Origin: Propionibacteriaceae bacterium
GTDB lineage: Bacteria > Actinomycetota > Actinomycetes > Propionibacteriales > Propionibacteriaceae
Direction of reading: 5' to 3'
Length of the DNA: 52,544 nucleotides
Assembly: GCA_031267295.1 (NCBI GenBank)
Contig: JAIRZI010000073.1
Location: 1-52,544 of the forward strand
The translations under genes and the position numbers were made by a program. Below the pieces are notes generated by a model that had not been told where the DNA came from, searched no databases, and saw nothing but the letters and a program-made list of their open reading frames with translations. This document shows, piece after piece, positions 44,416-52,544 of this stretch (positions within the stretch are counted from its first letter, which is position 1; each line of letters starts with the position of its first letter).

Positions 44416-46071
44416 ATGGACGGCGTGCCAAGCCTGTCCGCTGAGATTACTGCCCGTATGGTCGCCGTTACCGGAGCTGACCCGGAACTGCGTCCCGCAA
44501 CTAAAACGCAGTTCGGGCATTACCAGTCGAATATTGCGCTGCGACTGGCGAAAAAAACTGGACGACCGCCGCGTGAGGTGGCCGCTGAGATTGTTAACGC
44601 TCTTAACGCCGCCGGGTTCGATGATTTGGCGGAGCCTATCGAAGTGGCCGGACCTGGGTTCTTAAATATTCGATTGCGCGCAACTGTGTTAGCGCGCGCC
44701 GTATCAGCCGTCATCGCCGATCCACAGATCGGCTTGTCAATTAGGGATATGCCGCAGACGGTGGTTGTTGATTACTCTGGGCCTAATGTGGCAAAACAGA
44801 TGCATGTGGGGCATTTGCGTTCCACCATTATCGGTGACTGTCTTGCGCGAGTACTGGAGGCCGTCGGTAATAACGTGATTCGACGTAACCACATCGGTGA
44901 TTGGGGTAGGCAATTTGGAATGTTGATCGAGCAGATTCTTGACGAAGGTCTTGACCTGGACACGCTTGACTTAAGTGGTGCTGAGGAGTTGTATCAGCGT
45001 GCCAACGCTCACCTGAACGCCGATGCAGAGTTTGCGGAGCGCGCCCGCAGCCGAGTGGTGGCGTTACAAAGCAAAGATTCCTGCACAATCGCTATTTGGG
45101 AGCGGCTAATCGAAGTGTCACTCACCGGGTTCGATGCCAGCTATGCCCGAATGAATGTCTTGTTGACTAGGGATGATGTCGCAGGAGAATCTAGTTACAA
45201 CAGCCTATTAGCGCCAGTATGCGCTGATTTAGAAACTCGTGGGATAGCGGTACAAGATCAAGGTGCGCTGGTGGTGTTCGTCCCGGGTTTTGAAGCTCCG
45301 GCGATTTTGCGTAACTCTGCTGGAGGTTACGGTTATGACATCACCGACGTAGCCGCTATCCGACAGCGCGTGGAAGAACTACACGCTGATCGGCTCATCT
45401 ATTTAACTGACGCGCGACAGGCTGATCATTTTCATAAAGTGTTCGCGGTGGCGCAGTTGGCTGGATATTTGCCCGAGCGGGTGTCTGCTGAGTTTGTGGG
45501 GTTTGGCATGGTATTGGGACTGGACGGCAAACCTTTCAGAACCCGCGATGGCAACACCGTGCATCTTTCCGAACTGTTGGACGAAGCGGAGCAGTTGGCA
45601 GCCCCCGAAGTCGCGTTGGCTGCCATCAAGTATGCCGACCTCAGCAACGGATTACAGAAAGATTATGTGTTTGATCCGGAACGCATGGTGACCACTACTG
45701 GTGATACCGGCCCATACTTGCAGTACGCGCACGCTCGGGTATGCCAGATTCTTAAGCGAGCCGCCGCCGAAGATATGGCGATCGGCACGAACGTCACTGT
45801 GCTATCTGAGGTTGCTGAAATAGAGTTGGCATTAGCGCTCACCAGATTCTCTGATGTGGTAGACGAAGTGGCGCTAGCGCTCACCCCACATAAACTTTGC
45901 ACATACCTGTTCGAGTTAGCCAGCAAGCTTTCCAACTTCTATGAGCAGTGTCCGGTGTTGAAATCGGTTGATGCGTTACGTTCGTCGCGGCTAGCGCTCT
46001 GTGATGCCACCCGCCGAGTGTTAGCGCGCGGGTTGAATCTGCTGGGAATCGCAGCTGTGGAACGGATGTAG
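44416..46071 (+). CDS. argS: Arginyl-tRNA synthetase
   Basis: Charges tRNA-Arg. The N-terminal additional domain of ArgRS is visible (about residues 1-100). The class I HIGH motif appears as HVGH in AKQMHVGHLRSTIIGD. The KMSKS-equivalent loop is KPFRTRDGNTVHLSELLDEA. The C-terminal DALR domain ends LNLLGIAAVERM. At about 551 residues it is normal. I chose the ATG at 44416; TTG 44392 and GTG 44425 are in frame and the ribosome site is weak for all. Confidence 0.95.
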   Translation: MDGVPSLSAEITARMVAVTGADPELRPATKTQFGHYQSNIALRLAKKTGRPPREVAAEIVNALNAAGFDDLAEPIEVAGPGFLNIRLRATVLARAVSAVIADPQIGLSIRDMPQTVVVDYSGPNVAKQMHVGHLRSTIIGDCLARVLEAVGNNVIRRNHIGDWGRQFGMLIEQILDEGLDLDTLDLSGAEELYQRANAHLNADAEFAERARSRVVALQSKDSCTIAIWERLIEVSLTGFDASYARMNVLLTRDDVAGESSYNSLLAPVCADLETRGIAVQDQGALVVFVPGFEAPAILRNSAGGYGYDITDVAAIRQRVEELHADRLIYLTDARQADHFHKVFAVAQLAGYLPERVSAEFVGFGMVLGLDGKPFRTRDGNTVHLSELLDEAEQLAAPEVALAAIKYADLSNGLQKDYVFDPERMVTTTGDTGPYLQYAHARVCQILKRAAAEDMAIGTNVTVLSEVAEIELALALTRFSDVVDEVALALTPHKLCTYLFELASKLSNFYEQCPVLKSVDALRSSRLALCDATRRVLARGLNLLGIAAVERM

Positions 46072-46245
46072 TTAGTTCGTTAGCAGAGCACTTGCATTTT
46101 GTAAACGTAGCGTTTTTATGCACATATGTCCGTACCTATCGGGAAGAATCAATAGCAGCTTGCGCTACAGGCTGATGAGACCGGGAGGTAGCATTAGCGC
46201 TTGATAAGCAGGGTAGACTCAAGAACGGAGTGAGGAGGGTGCTAA

Positions 46246-47277
46246 ATGGGGATAGGCTACGTGTTGCAGCGGATGCGTAACATGGACTGGGCTGGTCCGT
46301 GGCGCGTTGCCGCTAAAGTGAGAGATCGTAGTGGGAAAAATCGCTTACTTGCACTGAGCGACATTCTGTGGTGCGGGCTTATATACCAAGCTGGATATTG
46401 GGATTATGACGTGTTCCAAATGGAACGCACTAATGCGCGACAACGGGCAACGTTCGTCACTCGGGGAATGAATAATCAGCTCGTCAAGAAGCTTTGTGAC
46501 TCGGCATACTTCGATGTGATGCGCGATAAAGCACAGTTCTATGAGCGGTTCGGAAACTATCTAGGCAGACGTTGGACGCGCGTGGAGTCACTTAGCGATG
46601 CCGAGTTCGTCGCTTGGCTAGGTGACGTAGCCGAAGTGGTAGCGAAGCCGCTTGGCGGTATGTGCGGTAAAGGTGTGGAGCGGTTGCGGGTCGCTGATTT
46701 TTCCAGTGCGAGCGCACTGTTGGCTTACTTGAAAGAGCAGGAGTTCTGGACGGTGGAGGTCGTGCTCCAGCAACACCCAGAACTGGATAAGCTGTATCCC
46801 GGTGCGATCAACACCGTAAGGATCGTCACAGTGACTAAGGGTGAACGCAGTGCCATCGCCGCTGTCTACCTGCGAATTGGTCACGGCAGACCAGTTGATA
46901 ACTTCAACAGCGGCGGTATGGTAACTCCTGTAGATGTGGCAACGGGACAAGCCAAGTTTTCGGCAGTTGACAAGGCTGGGAATGTGTATCCTGTGCATCC
47001 CGAGACCGGTACTAAAATTCCCGGTTTTCAAATCCCAAACTGGCAGGCTTGCAAAGCATTAGCTAAAGAAGCGGCGTTACGCATCCCGCAACTCGGCTTG
47101 GTGGGCTGGGATATTGCTAGTACTCCAACCGGTCCGGTGCTAGTTGAAGGAAACGATTTCCCCGGCCATGACATTTATCAACTCCCCGAGCACACCCCAG
47201 ATGGAATCGGTATGCTTCCGAAGTTTCAGGTAGCGATCGCTAAGGTTTCGCATGCCACATCGGGAGAGCACCGATGA
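46246..47277 (+). CDS. ATP-grasp protein, sugar-transfer-associated type
   Basis: 343-residue protein resembling the sugar-transfer-associated ATP-grasp domain (carbon-nitrogen or carbon-oxygen ligase fold). Features are a nucleotide-binding region [16 protein letters not shown] (about 136-151), INTVRIVTV and the metal-binding C-terminal [10 protein letters not shown]...[11 protein letters not shown]. Substrates unknown. A GGAGG site precedes the ATG. Its TGA overlaps the lysC ATG, and it begins the run lysC-murT-gatD-murJ. By context it may act on an envelope precursor or aspartate-derived building block, but the domain alone does not show this. Confidence 0.75.
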   Translation: MGIGYVLQRMRNMDWAGPWRVAAKVRDRSGKNRLLALSDILWCGLIYQAGYWDYDVFQMERTNARQRATFVTRGMNNQLVKKLCDSAYFDVMRDKAQFYERFGNYLGRRWTRVESLSDAEFVAWLGDVAEVVAKPLGGMCGKGVERLRVADFSSASALLAYLKEQEFWTVEVVLQQHPELDKLYPGAINTVRIVTVTKGERSAIAAVYLRIGHGRPVDNFNSGGMVTPVDVATGQAKFSAVDKAGNVYPVHPETGTKIPGFQIPNWQACKALAKEAALRIPQLGLVGWDIASTPTGPVLVEGNDFPGHDIYQLPEHTPDGIGMLPKFQVAIAKVSHATSGEHR

Positions 47278-48551
47278 GCCGAATTGTGCAGAAGTTTGGG
47301 GGGTCTTCGGTGGCGGATGCCGACTCCATCAAGCGAGTTGCGCGACGAATTGCAGACACTAAAGCCGCTGGCAATGAGGTGGTCATCGTAATCTCGGCCA
47401 TGGGTGACACCACAGACGAACTGCTTGAGTTAGCGCACCGCGTCAGCCCCAGCCCCACCCCCCGCGAACTTGATATGCTGCTCACCACAGGCGAGCGACA
47501 ATCAGCCGCACTACTAGCGATGGCGCTAGCCGATCTGGGAGTTCCGGCGCGTAGTTACACCGGTTCTCAGGCTGGAGTGCTTACCACTAGCCAGCATGGC
47601 AACGCTCGTATTATTGACATCACTCCGGGTCGCATTATGACTAGCCTTGAAGAAGGCAACGTTGTTATCGTCGCCGGTTTTCAAGGCGTTGCGCAGGACA
47701 CAAAAGATGTCACCACTTTAGGCCGTGGCGCATCCGATACCACCGCAGTGGCGTTGGCGGCGGCGATGAAAGCTGACTTCTGTGAGATTTACACCGACGT
47801 TGACGGGGTGTTCACCGCTGACCCACGTATCGAAGCAAAAGCTCGACAGATTCCAGTTATCGATTATGAAGACATGCTGGAGTTGGCTGCGTCGGGAGCG
47901 AAAGTGCTGCATCTGCGCTGCGTGGAGTACGCCCGCGCCGAGAATGTCCGAGTACATGTACGTTCGTCTTTCTCTTATCAACCTGGTACCTGGCTGGTCG
48001 ATAGTTCAGCAATCGAAATGAAAGGCTCTAACATGGAGCAGGCCATCATCTCTGGAGTTGCCCACGACACCTCAGAAGCAAAAGTCACTGTGGTGGGGGT
48101 ACCGGATACTATCGGTATGGCGGCGCGCATTTTTGACATCATCGCCACTCGCCAGATCAATGTGGACATGATTGTGCAAAATGTGAGCCGCGAAGGAGAA
48201 GGGCGTACCGACATCTCATTCACCTGTTCACAAGGCGAACGCGAAAAGGCGGTAGATGCACTCAACCTAGCCAAGGCCGAAATCGGGTTCTCTGATGTGA
48301 TGTGGAACGATGCTGTCGGCAAGGTGAGTGTGGTTGGTGTCGGAATGCGCACCCACCCCGGCGTTACTGCCAAATTTTTCGGGGCGCTCGCTAAGGCGGA
48401 AGTAAACATCGACATGATCTCCACTTCTGAGATTCGAATTTCGGTGGTGGTGGATATTGCCGACGTGCGTGCCGCAGTGCAAGCTGCGCATACTGCGTTT
48501 GGTTTAGACGCCGATAACGACGCTACAGTGTATGCCGGTACCGGGCGGTGA
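47274..48551 (+). CDS. lysC: Aspartokinase
   Basis: First step of the aspartate pathway (lysine/diaminopimelate, threonine, methionine). The N-terminal kinase domain begins [16 protein letters not shown], and [16 protein letters not shown] and [13 protein letters not shown] are present. Two C-terminal ACT repeats (about 265-345, 345-425) give feedback control. It ends YAGTGR, as in corynebacterial LysC. An internal ATG (48033, residue 254) with AAAGG upstream sits where the separate beta subunit of the alpha2-beta2 enzyme starts in related bacteria. It supplies the precursor of stem-peptide lysine or DAP, which fits the wall genes that follow. Confidence 0.95.
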   Translation: MSRIVQKFGGSSVADADSIKRVARRIADTKAAGNEVVIVISAMGDTTDELLELAHRVSPSPTPRELDMLLTTGERQSAALLAMALADLGVPARSYTGSQAGVLTTSQHGNARIIDITPGRIMTSLEEGNVVIVAGFQGVAQDTKDVTTLGRGASDTTAVALAAAMKADFCEIYTDVDGVFTADPRIEAKARQIPVIDYEDMLELAASGAKVLHLRCVEYARAENVRVHVRSSFSYQPGTWLVDSSAIEMKGSNMEQAIISGVAHDTSEAKVTVVGVPDTIGMAARIFDIIATRQINVDMIVQNVSREGEGRTDISFTCSQGEREKAVDALNLAKAEIGFSDVMWNDAVGKVSVVGVGMRTHPGVTAKFFGALAKAEVNIDMISTSEIRISVVVDIADVRAAVQAAHTAFGLDADNDATVYAGTGR

Positions 48552-48560
48552 AACGAGACT

Positions 48561-49979
48561 GTGCTGACCTTACTACGCTTTTTCGTCGCGCTGTGGGCGG
48601 CGAAGCTCACCATCTGGTTCCGCCGAATAACAAAGGCTGAAAGTAGTGACATTCCCGGACGGGTAGCTATGCATTTGTTCCCGGAGTTTTTGGCTGTCCT
48701 GCGTAAACCACCGAAAGTCATCTGCATTACGGGAACGAACGGCAAAACAACCGTCTCTAATCTTGTTACGGATGCGTTGCGTGCCGAAGGGTATACCGTT
48801 GCCAACAACTCAACCGGATACAACACTCGAAATGGTGTCGCGCTCACGCTCATTGAAGAAAGCACATTTTGGGGGCGTCCCCGAACTGATGTCGCCGTGC
48901 TAGAAACATACGAACACAGTTCGGCAACGCTGTTCCCGGCTTTACATCCTGATTTTGTGGTGTGCACCAATATCATTCGGGATTCGGTTCCTTTCAACGG
49001 GTATCCAGAGTTCATCGCCGGGCTGATTGAAAGTGGCATTCGACCCGAGATGACACTTATCCTTAACGCCGATGATCTTATCTGCGCAGCGCTCGGTGCC
49101 TGCGGAAGCCGCAAGGTTATGTTTGGTGTCGGTTTACAACCCGACGACACCGTAACTCCAACCGGTACGGCGTTAGATGTGCTGGTATGCCCTGAATGCC
49201 AAACGACGTTAATTTGGGATTATTGGCGTTATAGCCACATCGGGCGAGCACACTGCCCGGAATGTGGGTTCGCATCACCGGAAGCGGACTATCTCGTAAC
49301 CAGTATCGACTCCGGAGCACAAGCACTGACGATTACTTGTCCCAACTCGTCCGTAACCAGCGCGGATGAACAACTTAGTTGCCATTTATTCGTTAACAAT
49401 ATGGCGAATATTTATAACCAAGTGACGCTCGTCGCTCTGTTACATGAGTTCGGAGTTGCGTTGCCGCGCATAGCAGAACTTTTTTCCGCGATAAACATTG
49501 TTCCAGACCGCTGGGCTGAAGATAGCGTGGGTGAGGTAACTATCATCCGTCAGCTTGCAAAAGGACAAGTTGGCACGGCTTGCTCCCGAGCTTTCTCCTA
49601 TATCGCCGGCCTTTCTGGGAAAAAAGCTATGGTTCTTAACTTGGATGATGTGCATCATATTCAAAATGATGTGGAGAACACTTGCTGGTTATACGATGCC
49701 GACTACGAGTTTTTAGCGAACTCTGGAATAGAACAGATTGTGGTGGGTGGTGTCCGGCGCCATGACCATATACTGCGGCTACTAATCGCCGGAGTTGAGC
49801 CTAACCGCATTCGAGGAGTCGCAGACGAACTCAGCACTGCGGATATGCTTTCTTTGGATAATATCGACACCATTTTGAACGTCTACAACGAAGAGAATAT
49901 TTTCACAACCGGTGCGGTGATCCAGGATCGTTTCATCGAACGATTGCGTTCTGAGCGGGGGGATAGCCATGCGAATTGA
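48561..49979 (+). CDS. murT: MurT-like Mur ligase (DUF1727), divergent
   Basis: Mur-ligase-fold subunit that in the MurT/GatD complex activates the D-Glu carboxylate of lipid II. An N-terminal hydrophobic stretch precedes the P-loop GTNGKTT (58-64). A Cys4 zinc ribbon, characteristic of MurT, lies at Cys210, 213, 232 and 235. The C-terminal DUF1727 region follows, including NLDDVHHIQNDVENTCWLYD. It departs from usual MurT in the acidic motif, which reads LETYEHSS, and in the following NIIRDSVPFNGYPE, where NLFRDQLDRYGE-like sequence is usual. The GTG start is 9 bp after lysC. It overlaps gatD by 11 bp. Confidence 0.83.
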   Translation: MLTLLRFFVALWAAKLTIWFRRITKAESSDIPGRVAMHLFPEFLAVLRKPPKVICITGTNGKTTVSNLVTDALRAEGYTVANNSTGYNTRNGVALTLIEESTFWGRPRTDVAVLETYEHSSATLFPALHPDFVVCTNIIRDSVPFNGYPEFIAGLIESGIRPEMTLILNADDLICAALGACGSRKVMFGVGLQPDDTVTPTGTALDVLVCPECQTTLIWDYWRYSHIGRAHCPECGFASPEADYLVTSIDSGAQALTITCPNSSVTSADEQLSCHLFVNNMANIYNQVTLVALLHEFGVALPRIAELFSAINIVPDRWAEDSVGEVTIIRQLAKGQVGTACSRAFSYIAGLSGKKAMVLNLDDVHHIQNDVENTCWLYDADYEFLANSGIEQIVVGGVRRHDHILRLLIAGVEPNRIRGVADELSTADMLSLDNIDTILNVYNEENIFTTGAVIQDRFIERLRSERGDSHAN

Positions 49980-50709
49980 GATGCTATTCCCTGATGTCGC
50001 TAATCTTCACGGCGACAACTTCAACGTCACTTATTTGTCGCAGTGCCGTCCTGACAGCAAGGTGATTCGTACGTTGTTGAACGATACGCCAGCGTTCGTC
50101 ACTACGGCAGTTGATCTGATCTATCTAGGCCCGATGAGTGAGCGCTCGCAGAGGTGGGTGATCGAGCGACTCTGGCGCCATCGCGGTCGTATCGCAGAGC
50201 TGATTGAAAATGGTACAACATTCCTTTTCACACACAACGCTATGGAGGTGCTGGGTGAGCGTATCATCGACGTAACTTCGGGGCGCGACACCACCGCCTT
50301 AGGGATATTCCCGTTTACTACTTCCGTAGATACCGGCGCACGCATCAACTCGAAAGTAATTGGTGACGTAGCGGGTGCGCGGGTAGTGGGGTATAAGAGC
50401 CAATTTTCGTCGATTTGGGAAACTGCCGCTCTGCCGTGTTTTTTGGAAGCTAGCCGCGGACTTGGTCGGAATCGAGAAACCTGTCTGGAAGGAGTGCACG
50501 TCAATAACTTTTTTGGCACTTCACTGCTCGGCCCGCTGCTTATTATGAACCCACTCTTTACCAAGGAACTGCTGAAACTTATGGATAGCAACGTTGCACC
50601 TACCTTGGCATACGAAAAAGAGAGCATGGCTGCCTATCAAGCCAGACTCACAGATTTTGCGGATACAAGTAGGTGGCATCCTAGGGAAAAAGTGACCGGT
50701 GAACGATAG
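49969..50709 (+). CDS. GatD-like glutamine amidotransferase homologue lacking catalytic residues
   Basis: Partner of MurT by position and by length (246 residues). GatD normally releases ammonia from glutamine using a Cys in CGGYQ and a His in TYLHGP. Here the aligned segments read FLFTHNAMEVLG (His89 at the Cys position) and GTSLLGPLLIMNP (Leu187 at the His position). The GGGxDREQ segment reads GPMSERSQ. The surrounding frame is preserved (LIENGTT, GPLLxxNP), so this is homology with loss of the active site, not a misidentification. It overlaps murT and murJ by 11 bp each. Glutaminase activity is unlikely; a structural or altered role is inferred. Confidence 0.75.
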   Translation: MRIEMLFPDVANLHGDNFNVTYLSQCRPDSKVIRTLLNDTPAFVTTAVDLIYLGPMSERSQRWVIERLWRHRGRIAELIENGTTFLFTHNAMEVLGERIIDVTSGRDTTALGIFPFTTSVDTGARINSKVIGDVAGARVVGYKSQFSSIWETAALPCFLEASRGLGRNRETCLEGVHVNNFFGTSLLGPLLIMNPLFTKELLKLMDSNVAPTLAYEKESMAAYQARLTDFADTSRWHPREKVTGER

Positions 50710-52360
50710 CGTAGCAGCGAGAACTACTCGCACCGAAACCCCGCGATTGCTGTCTGCAACGCTCATCATGTCCTCCGGTACTGTCGTCTCTAGAGTGTTG
50801 GGGTTTGCCAGAGTGTTGTTAGTGGGCAATCTTCTTGGTAATAACTCTCGGCAAGGGACAATCTTCACGGTGGCTACCACCGTGCCCACTAGCCTTTACA
50901 TGTTGTTGGCCGGGGGGGCGCTTAACGTCGTACTGGTACCGCAGTTAATACGTCATATCCATGAGGACGAGGACGGCGGTGAGGCGTACACCAACCGGAT
51001 AGTCACCGCCTTTTTATTGTTCGTGGCTGCTGCCAGCGTAGTGCTCACCATAGCAGCGCCGTTAGTGACCGCTATTTATTCTGATTCCGAATGGCGACAA
51101 CTTCCTGAGCTTGTCGAGCAGTACCGATCAATGGTGTTGCTGATGACGCTTTGCCTGCCGCAGATTTTCTTCTGGGGTATGTTTTTTGTAGGCGGACAAG
51201 TACTAAACGCTCGGGGTTCATTCGGCCCGATGATGTGGGCACCAGTAGCAAACAACGCGGTGCAAGTAGTAGTGCTGGGGTTGTACGCTGCGATCTGGGG
51301 TTTCGAAACCGACACATCAGGGCCTTTCAGCACGTCTCAGTTGCTGCTACTGGGTATCGGCTCATTTGTTGCCGTCGTGACGCAAGCTATCACGTTGTGG
51401 CTGTTTATGAAACGAGTCGGTTTCCGGTATCGCCCGAGGTTCGATTTTGTCGGCACTGGCTTAAGACAGACACTCTCTATTGCCAAATGGACGTTATTAC
51501 TCGTTGTCGTGGGGGAGATAGGTTCGTGGGTGTTCACTCAAGTGGGATCAGGTGCGGTAACCGGCGGCAGCGGTGCTGGCAATATGGTCTATGAGGCGGC
51601 GGCAGTTGTACCGCTGTTGCCACATTCGCTGGTCACGGTTTCCATCGCTACCGCCCTGTTTCCAGAGCAATCACGCCGGGCAGCCAGTGGGGATTACTCC
51701 GGTTTAGCTAACCTGTTAACGAAAGGTATCCGGTTATCGGTGACGATGATATTCCCGCTCGCGCTGTTGTTAATCGTTCTTGGGGTACCTATTGCGTCAC
51801 TTTTTTATTCGGCTGAAAAAGGCGGCATACTTGTGGGCTGGACGCTCAGCGTTCTCGGCGCAAACCTGATTGGTTATACGTTCCAATTTTTAGTATTGCG
51901 AACGTTCTACGCAATGGAAGATACCAAGAGTCCATTTTTGGCGACCTTAGTACTTGAAGCGGTAAGGATGTCCGCTGTGCTGGTTGCTTTTGCGGTCGTG
52001 GGGGTTGGTTCGGAGAAAGTTGCCCCCGTACTTGCAGGCTGTTATACGGGGGCATGTGTTGTAGAAACCGTATGGGCGATGTGGCGCCTACATCGTCGCG
52101 TACCACAGATTGTATTTAGCGGCACAGTAGCTTTCGCAGGACGAGTGTTACTTGCTAGCGCTCCAGGTGCGCTCTTAGCTTGGGGGATATGCCAACTGCA
52201 AACCGAGTATTGGCCAGGCTTCTGGGGGCAGCTCACCGGACTTGCCATCGCTGGGCTGAGCGCTCTCGGCTTTTACCTGCTAGGCACCAAAATATTACGG
52301 GTACCCGAGATATGGTCTGTCATTTCGCAGGTAAGCGACAAACTTAAAGGTCGTTCGTGA
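50699..52360 (+). CDS. murJ: Lipid II flippase MurJ (MviN family)
   Basis: Multi-helix MOP-superfamily flippase moving lipid II across the membrane. The 553-residue protein has about 14 hydrophobic segments. Family motifs include SGTVVSRVLGFARVLLV near the N-terminus, GGALNVVLVPQL and PLLPHSLVTVSIATALFPEQ. It ends after the last helix with a short basic tail, so it lacks the pseudokinase fused to MurJ in mycobacteria (found separately at 5453-7282). The GTG start overlaps the end of the GatD-like gene. It is the last gene of the wall-precursor run. Confidence 0.94.
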   Translation: MNDSVAARTTRTETPRLLSATLIMSSGTVVSRVLGFARVLLVGNLLGNNSRQGTIFTVATTVPTSLYMLLAGGALNVVLVPQLIRHIHEDEDGGEAYTNRIVTAFLLFVAAASVVLTIAAPLVTAIYSDSEWRQLPELVEQYRSMVLLMTLCLPQIFFWGMFFVGGQVLNARGSFGPMMWAPVANNAVQVVVLGLYAAIWGFETDTSGPFSTSQLLLLGIGSFVAVVTQAITLWLFMKRVGFRYRPRFDFVGTGLRQTLSIAKWTLLLVVVGEIGSWVFTQVGSGAVTGGSGAGNMVYEAAAVVPLLPHSLVTVSIATALFPEQSRRAASGDYSGLANLLTKGIRLSVTMIFPLALLLIVLGVPIASLFYSAEKGGILVGWTLSVLGANLIGYTFQFLVLRTFYAMEDTKSPFLATLVLEAVRMSAVLVAFAVVGVGSEKVAPVLAGCYTGACVVETVWAMWRLHRRVPQIVFSGTVAFAGRVLLASAPGALLAWGICQLQTEYWPGFWGQLTGLAIAGLSALGFYLLGTKILRVPEIWSVISQVSDKLKGRS

Positions 52361-52429
52361 TTGAGTTCGCTCAGCTAAACATCAGTTCTTAACAATGCTA
52401 AAAACGCTGTTCGTGATCATTGGTCCCGG

Positions 52430-52495
52430 TTTCAATTTGGAAGCGCAACACCTATCCTGTGGTGTGTCAAAGCATCACTGGAAGGGGTTGCGCTA
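52430..52495 (+). repeat. Left end of an IS30-family element
   Basis: gtttcaatttggaagcgcaa, followed by cacc, resembles the terminal repeat of IS30-family elements. It lies about 60 bp before the transposase start and 70 bp after murJ. The right end is outside the window. Confidence 0.5.
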
Positions 52496-52544
52496 TGGGT
52501 CAAGTGTATGTTCATTTGGGTTTGGATGAGCGGATTGAGATTGA
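52496..52544 (+). CDS. IS30-family transposase, N-terminal fragment (cut by window edge)
   Basis: The ATG with GGAAGGGG upstream opens MGQVYVHLGLDERIEI, the usual beginning of IS30 transposases (xHLxxxERxxI), where the first helix-turn-helix lies. Only 16 codons are visible, so integrity cannot be judged. Confidence 0.55.

Noticed and set aside
47978-49150. Long leftward ORF (390 codons) opposite lysC and murT
   Set aside because: It is antisense to two certain genes. The composition (Ser/Thr/Pro/Arg-rich) is typical of the shadow frame of GC-biased codons.

Overview
This window is a chromosomal stretch of an actinobacterium (Actinomycetota). The strongest evidence is a minus-strand operon in the order fhaA-fhaB-pstP-rodA-pbpA-pknB, with crgA nearby. 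A second block (CCA-adding enzyme, DUF6049 protein, MviN-type pseudokinase, thioredoxin reductase) matches the order found near the replication origin of many actinobacteria. By eye the base composition is only moderately GC-rich, so a reduced or host-associated lineage is possible, but I cannot name a genus.

Layout. Bases 1-480 hold dispersed repeats. Bases 487-9146 read rightward: an MscS channel, the CCA-adding enzyme, a DUF6049 membrane-anchored protein, a membrane pseudokinase, a histidine phosphatase and TrxB. Bases 9407-13364 read leftward: a Na+/H+ antiporter, LysRS and CrgA. A rightward metallophosphoesterase (13497-14684) faces the large cell-wall/division signalling operon (22441 back to 14909). 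A CDP-alcohol phosphatidyltransferase diverges from it. Bases 23290-23852 and 35592-36780 are two copies of a composite, terminally inverted, gene-free element. It is built from 63-bp tandem units and a 159-bp inverted-repeat MITE. Between the copies lie a quinone oxidoreductase, tRNA-Ser(GGA), an ABC exporter cluster whose TetR regulator has an in-frame amber codon, an old-yellow-enzyme homologue, an M23 endopeptidase, Pgi, a SanA-like protein and a proline-rich membrane protein.

Beyond the second copy come PepC and a tightly packed five-gene operon: M20 peptidase, AhpD-fold protein, mycofactocin-type SDR, S33-type hydrolase and GPH symporter. These are followed by an aldo/keto reductase and ArgS. 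The last run overlaps or nearly abuts throughout: ATP-grasp protein, aspartokinase, MurT-like ligase, GatD-like protein and MurJ. An IS30-type element begins at the right edge.

How the genes work together. Much of the window concerns peptidoglycan synthesis and its control. It encodes the PASTA kinase PknB, its phosphatase, two FHA readers, the RodA/PbpA synthase pair, CrgA, the MurJ flippase and a MurT/GatD-like pair. Two features stand out. The pseudokinase normally fused to MurJ in mycobacteria is here a separate gene about 43 kb from MurJ. The GatD-like partner of MurT has lost the residues that align with the catalytic Cys and His of glutamine amidotransferases, so this pair may not perform the standard glutamine-dependent amidation of lipid II.

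All identifications rest on reading the sequence and recalling family motifs; no database search was run.
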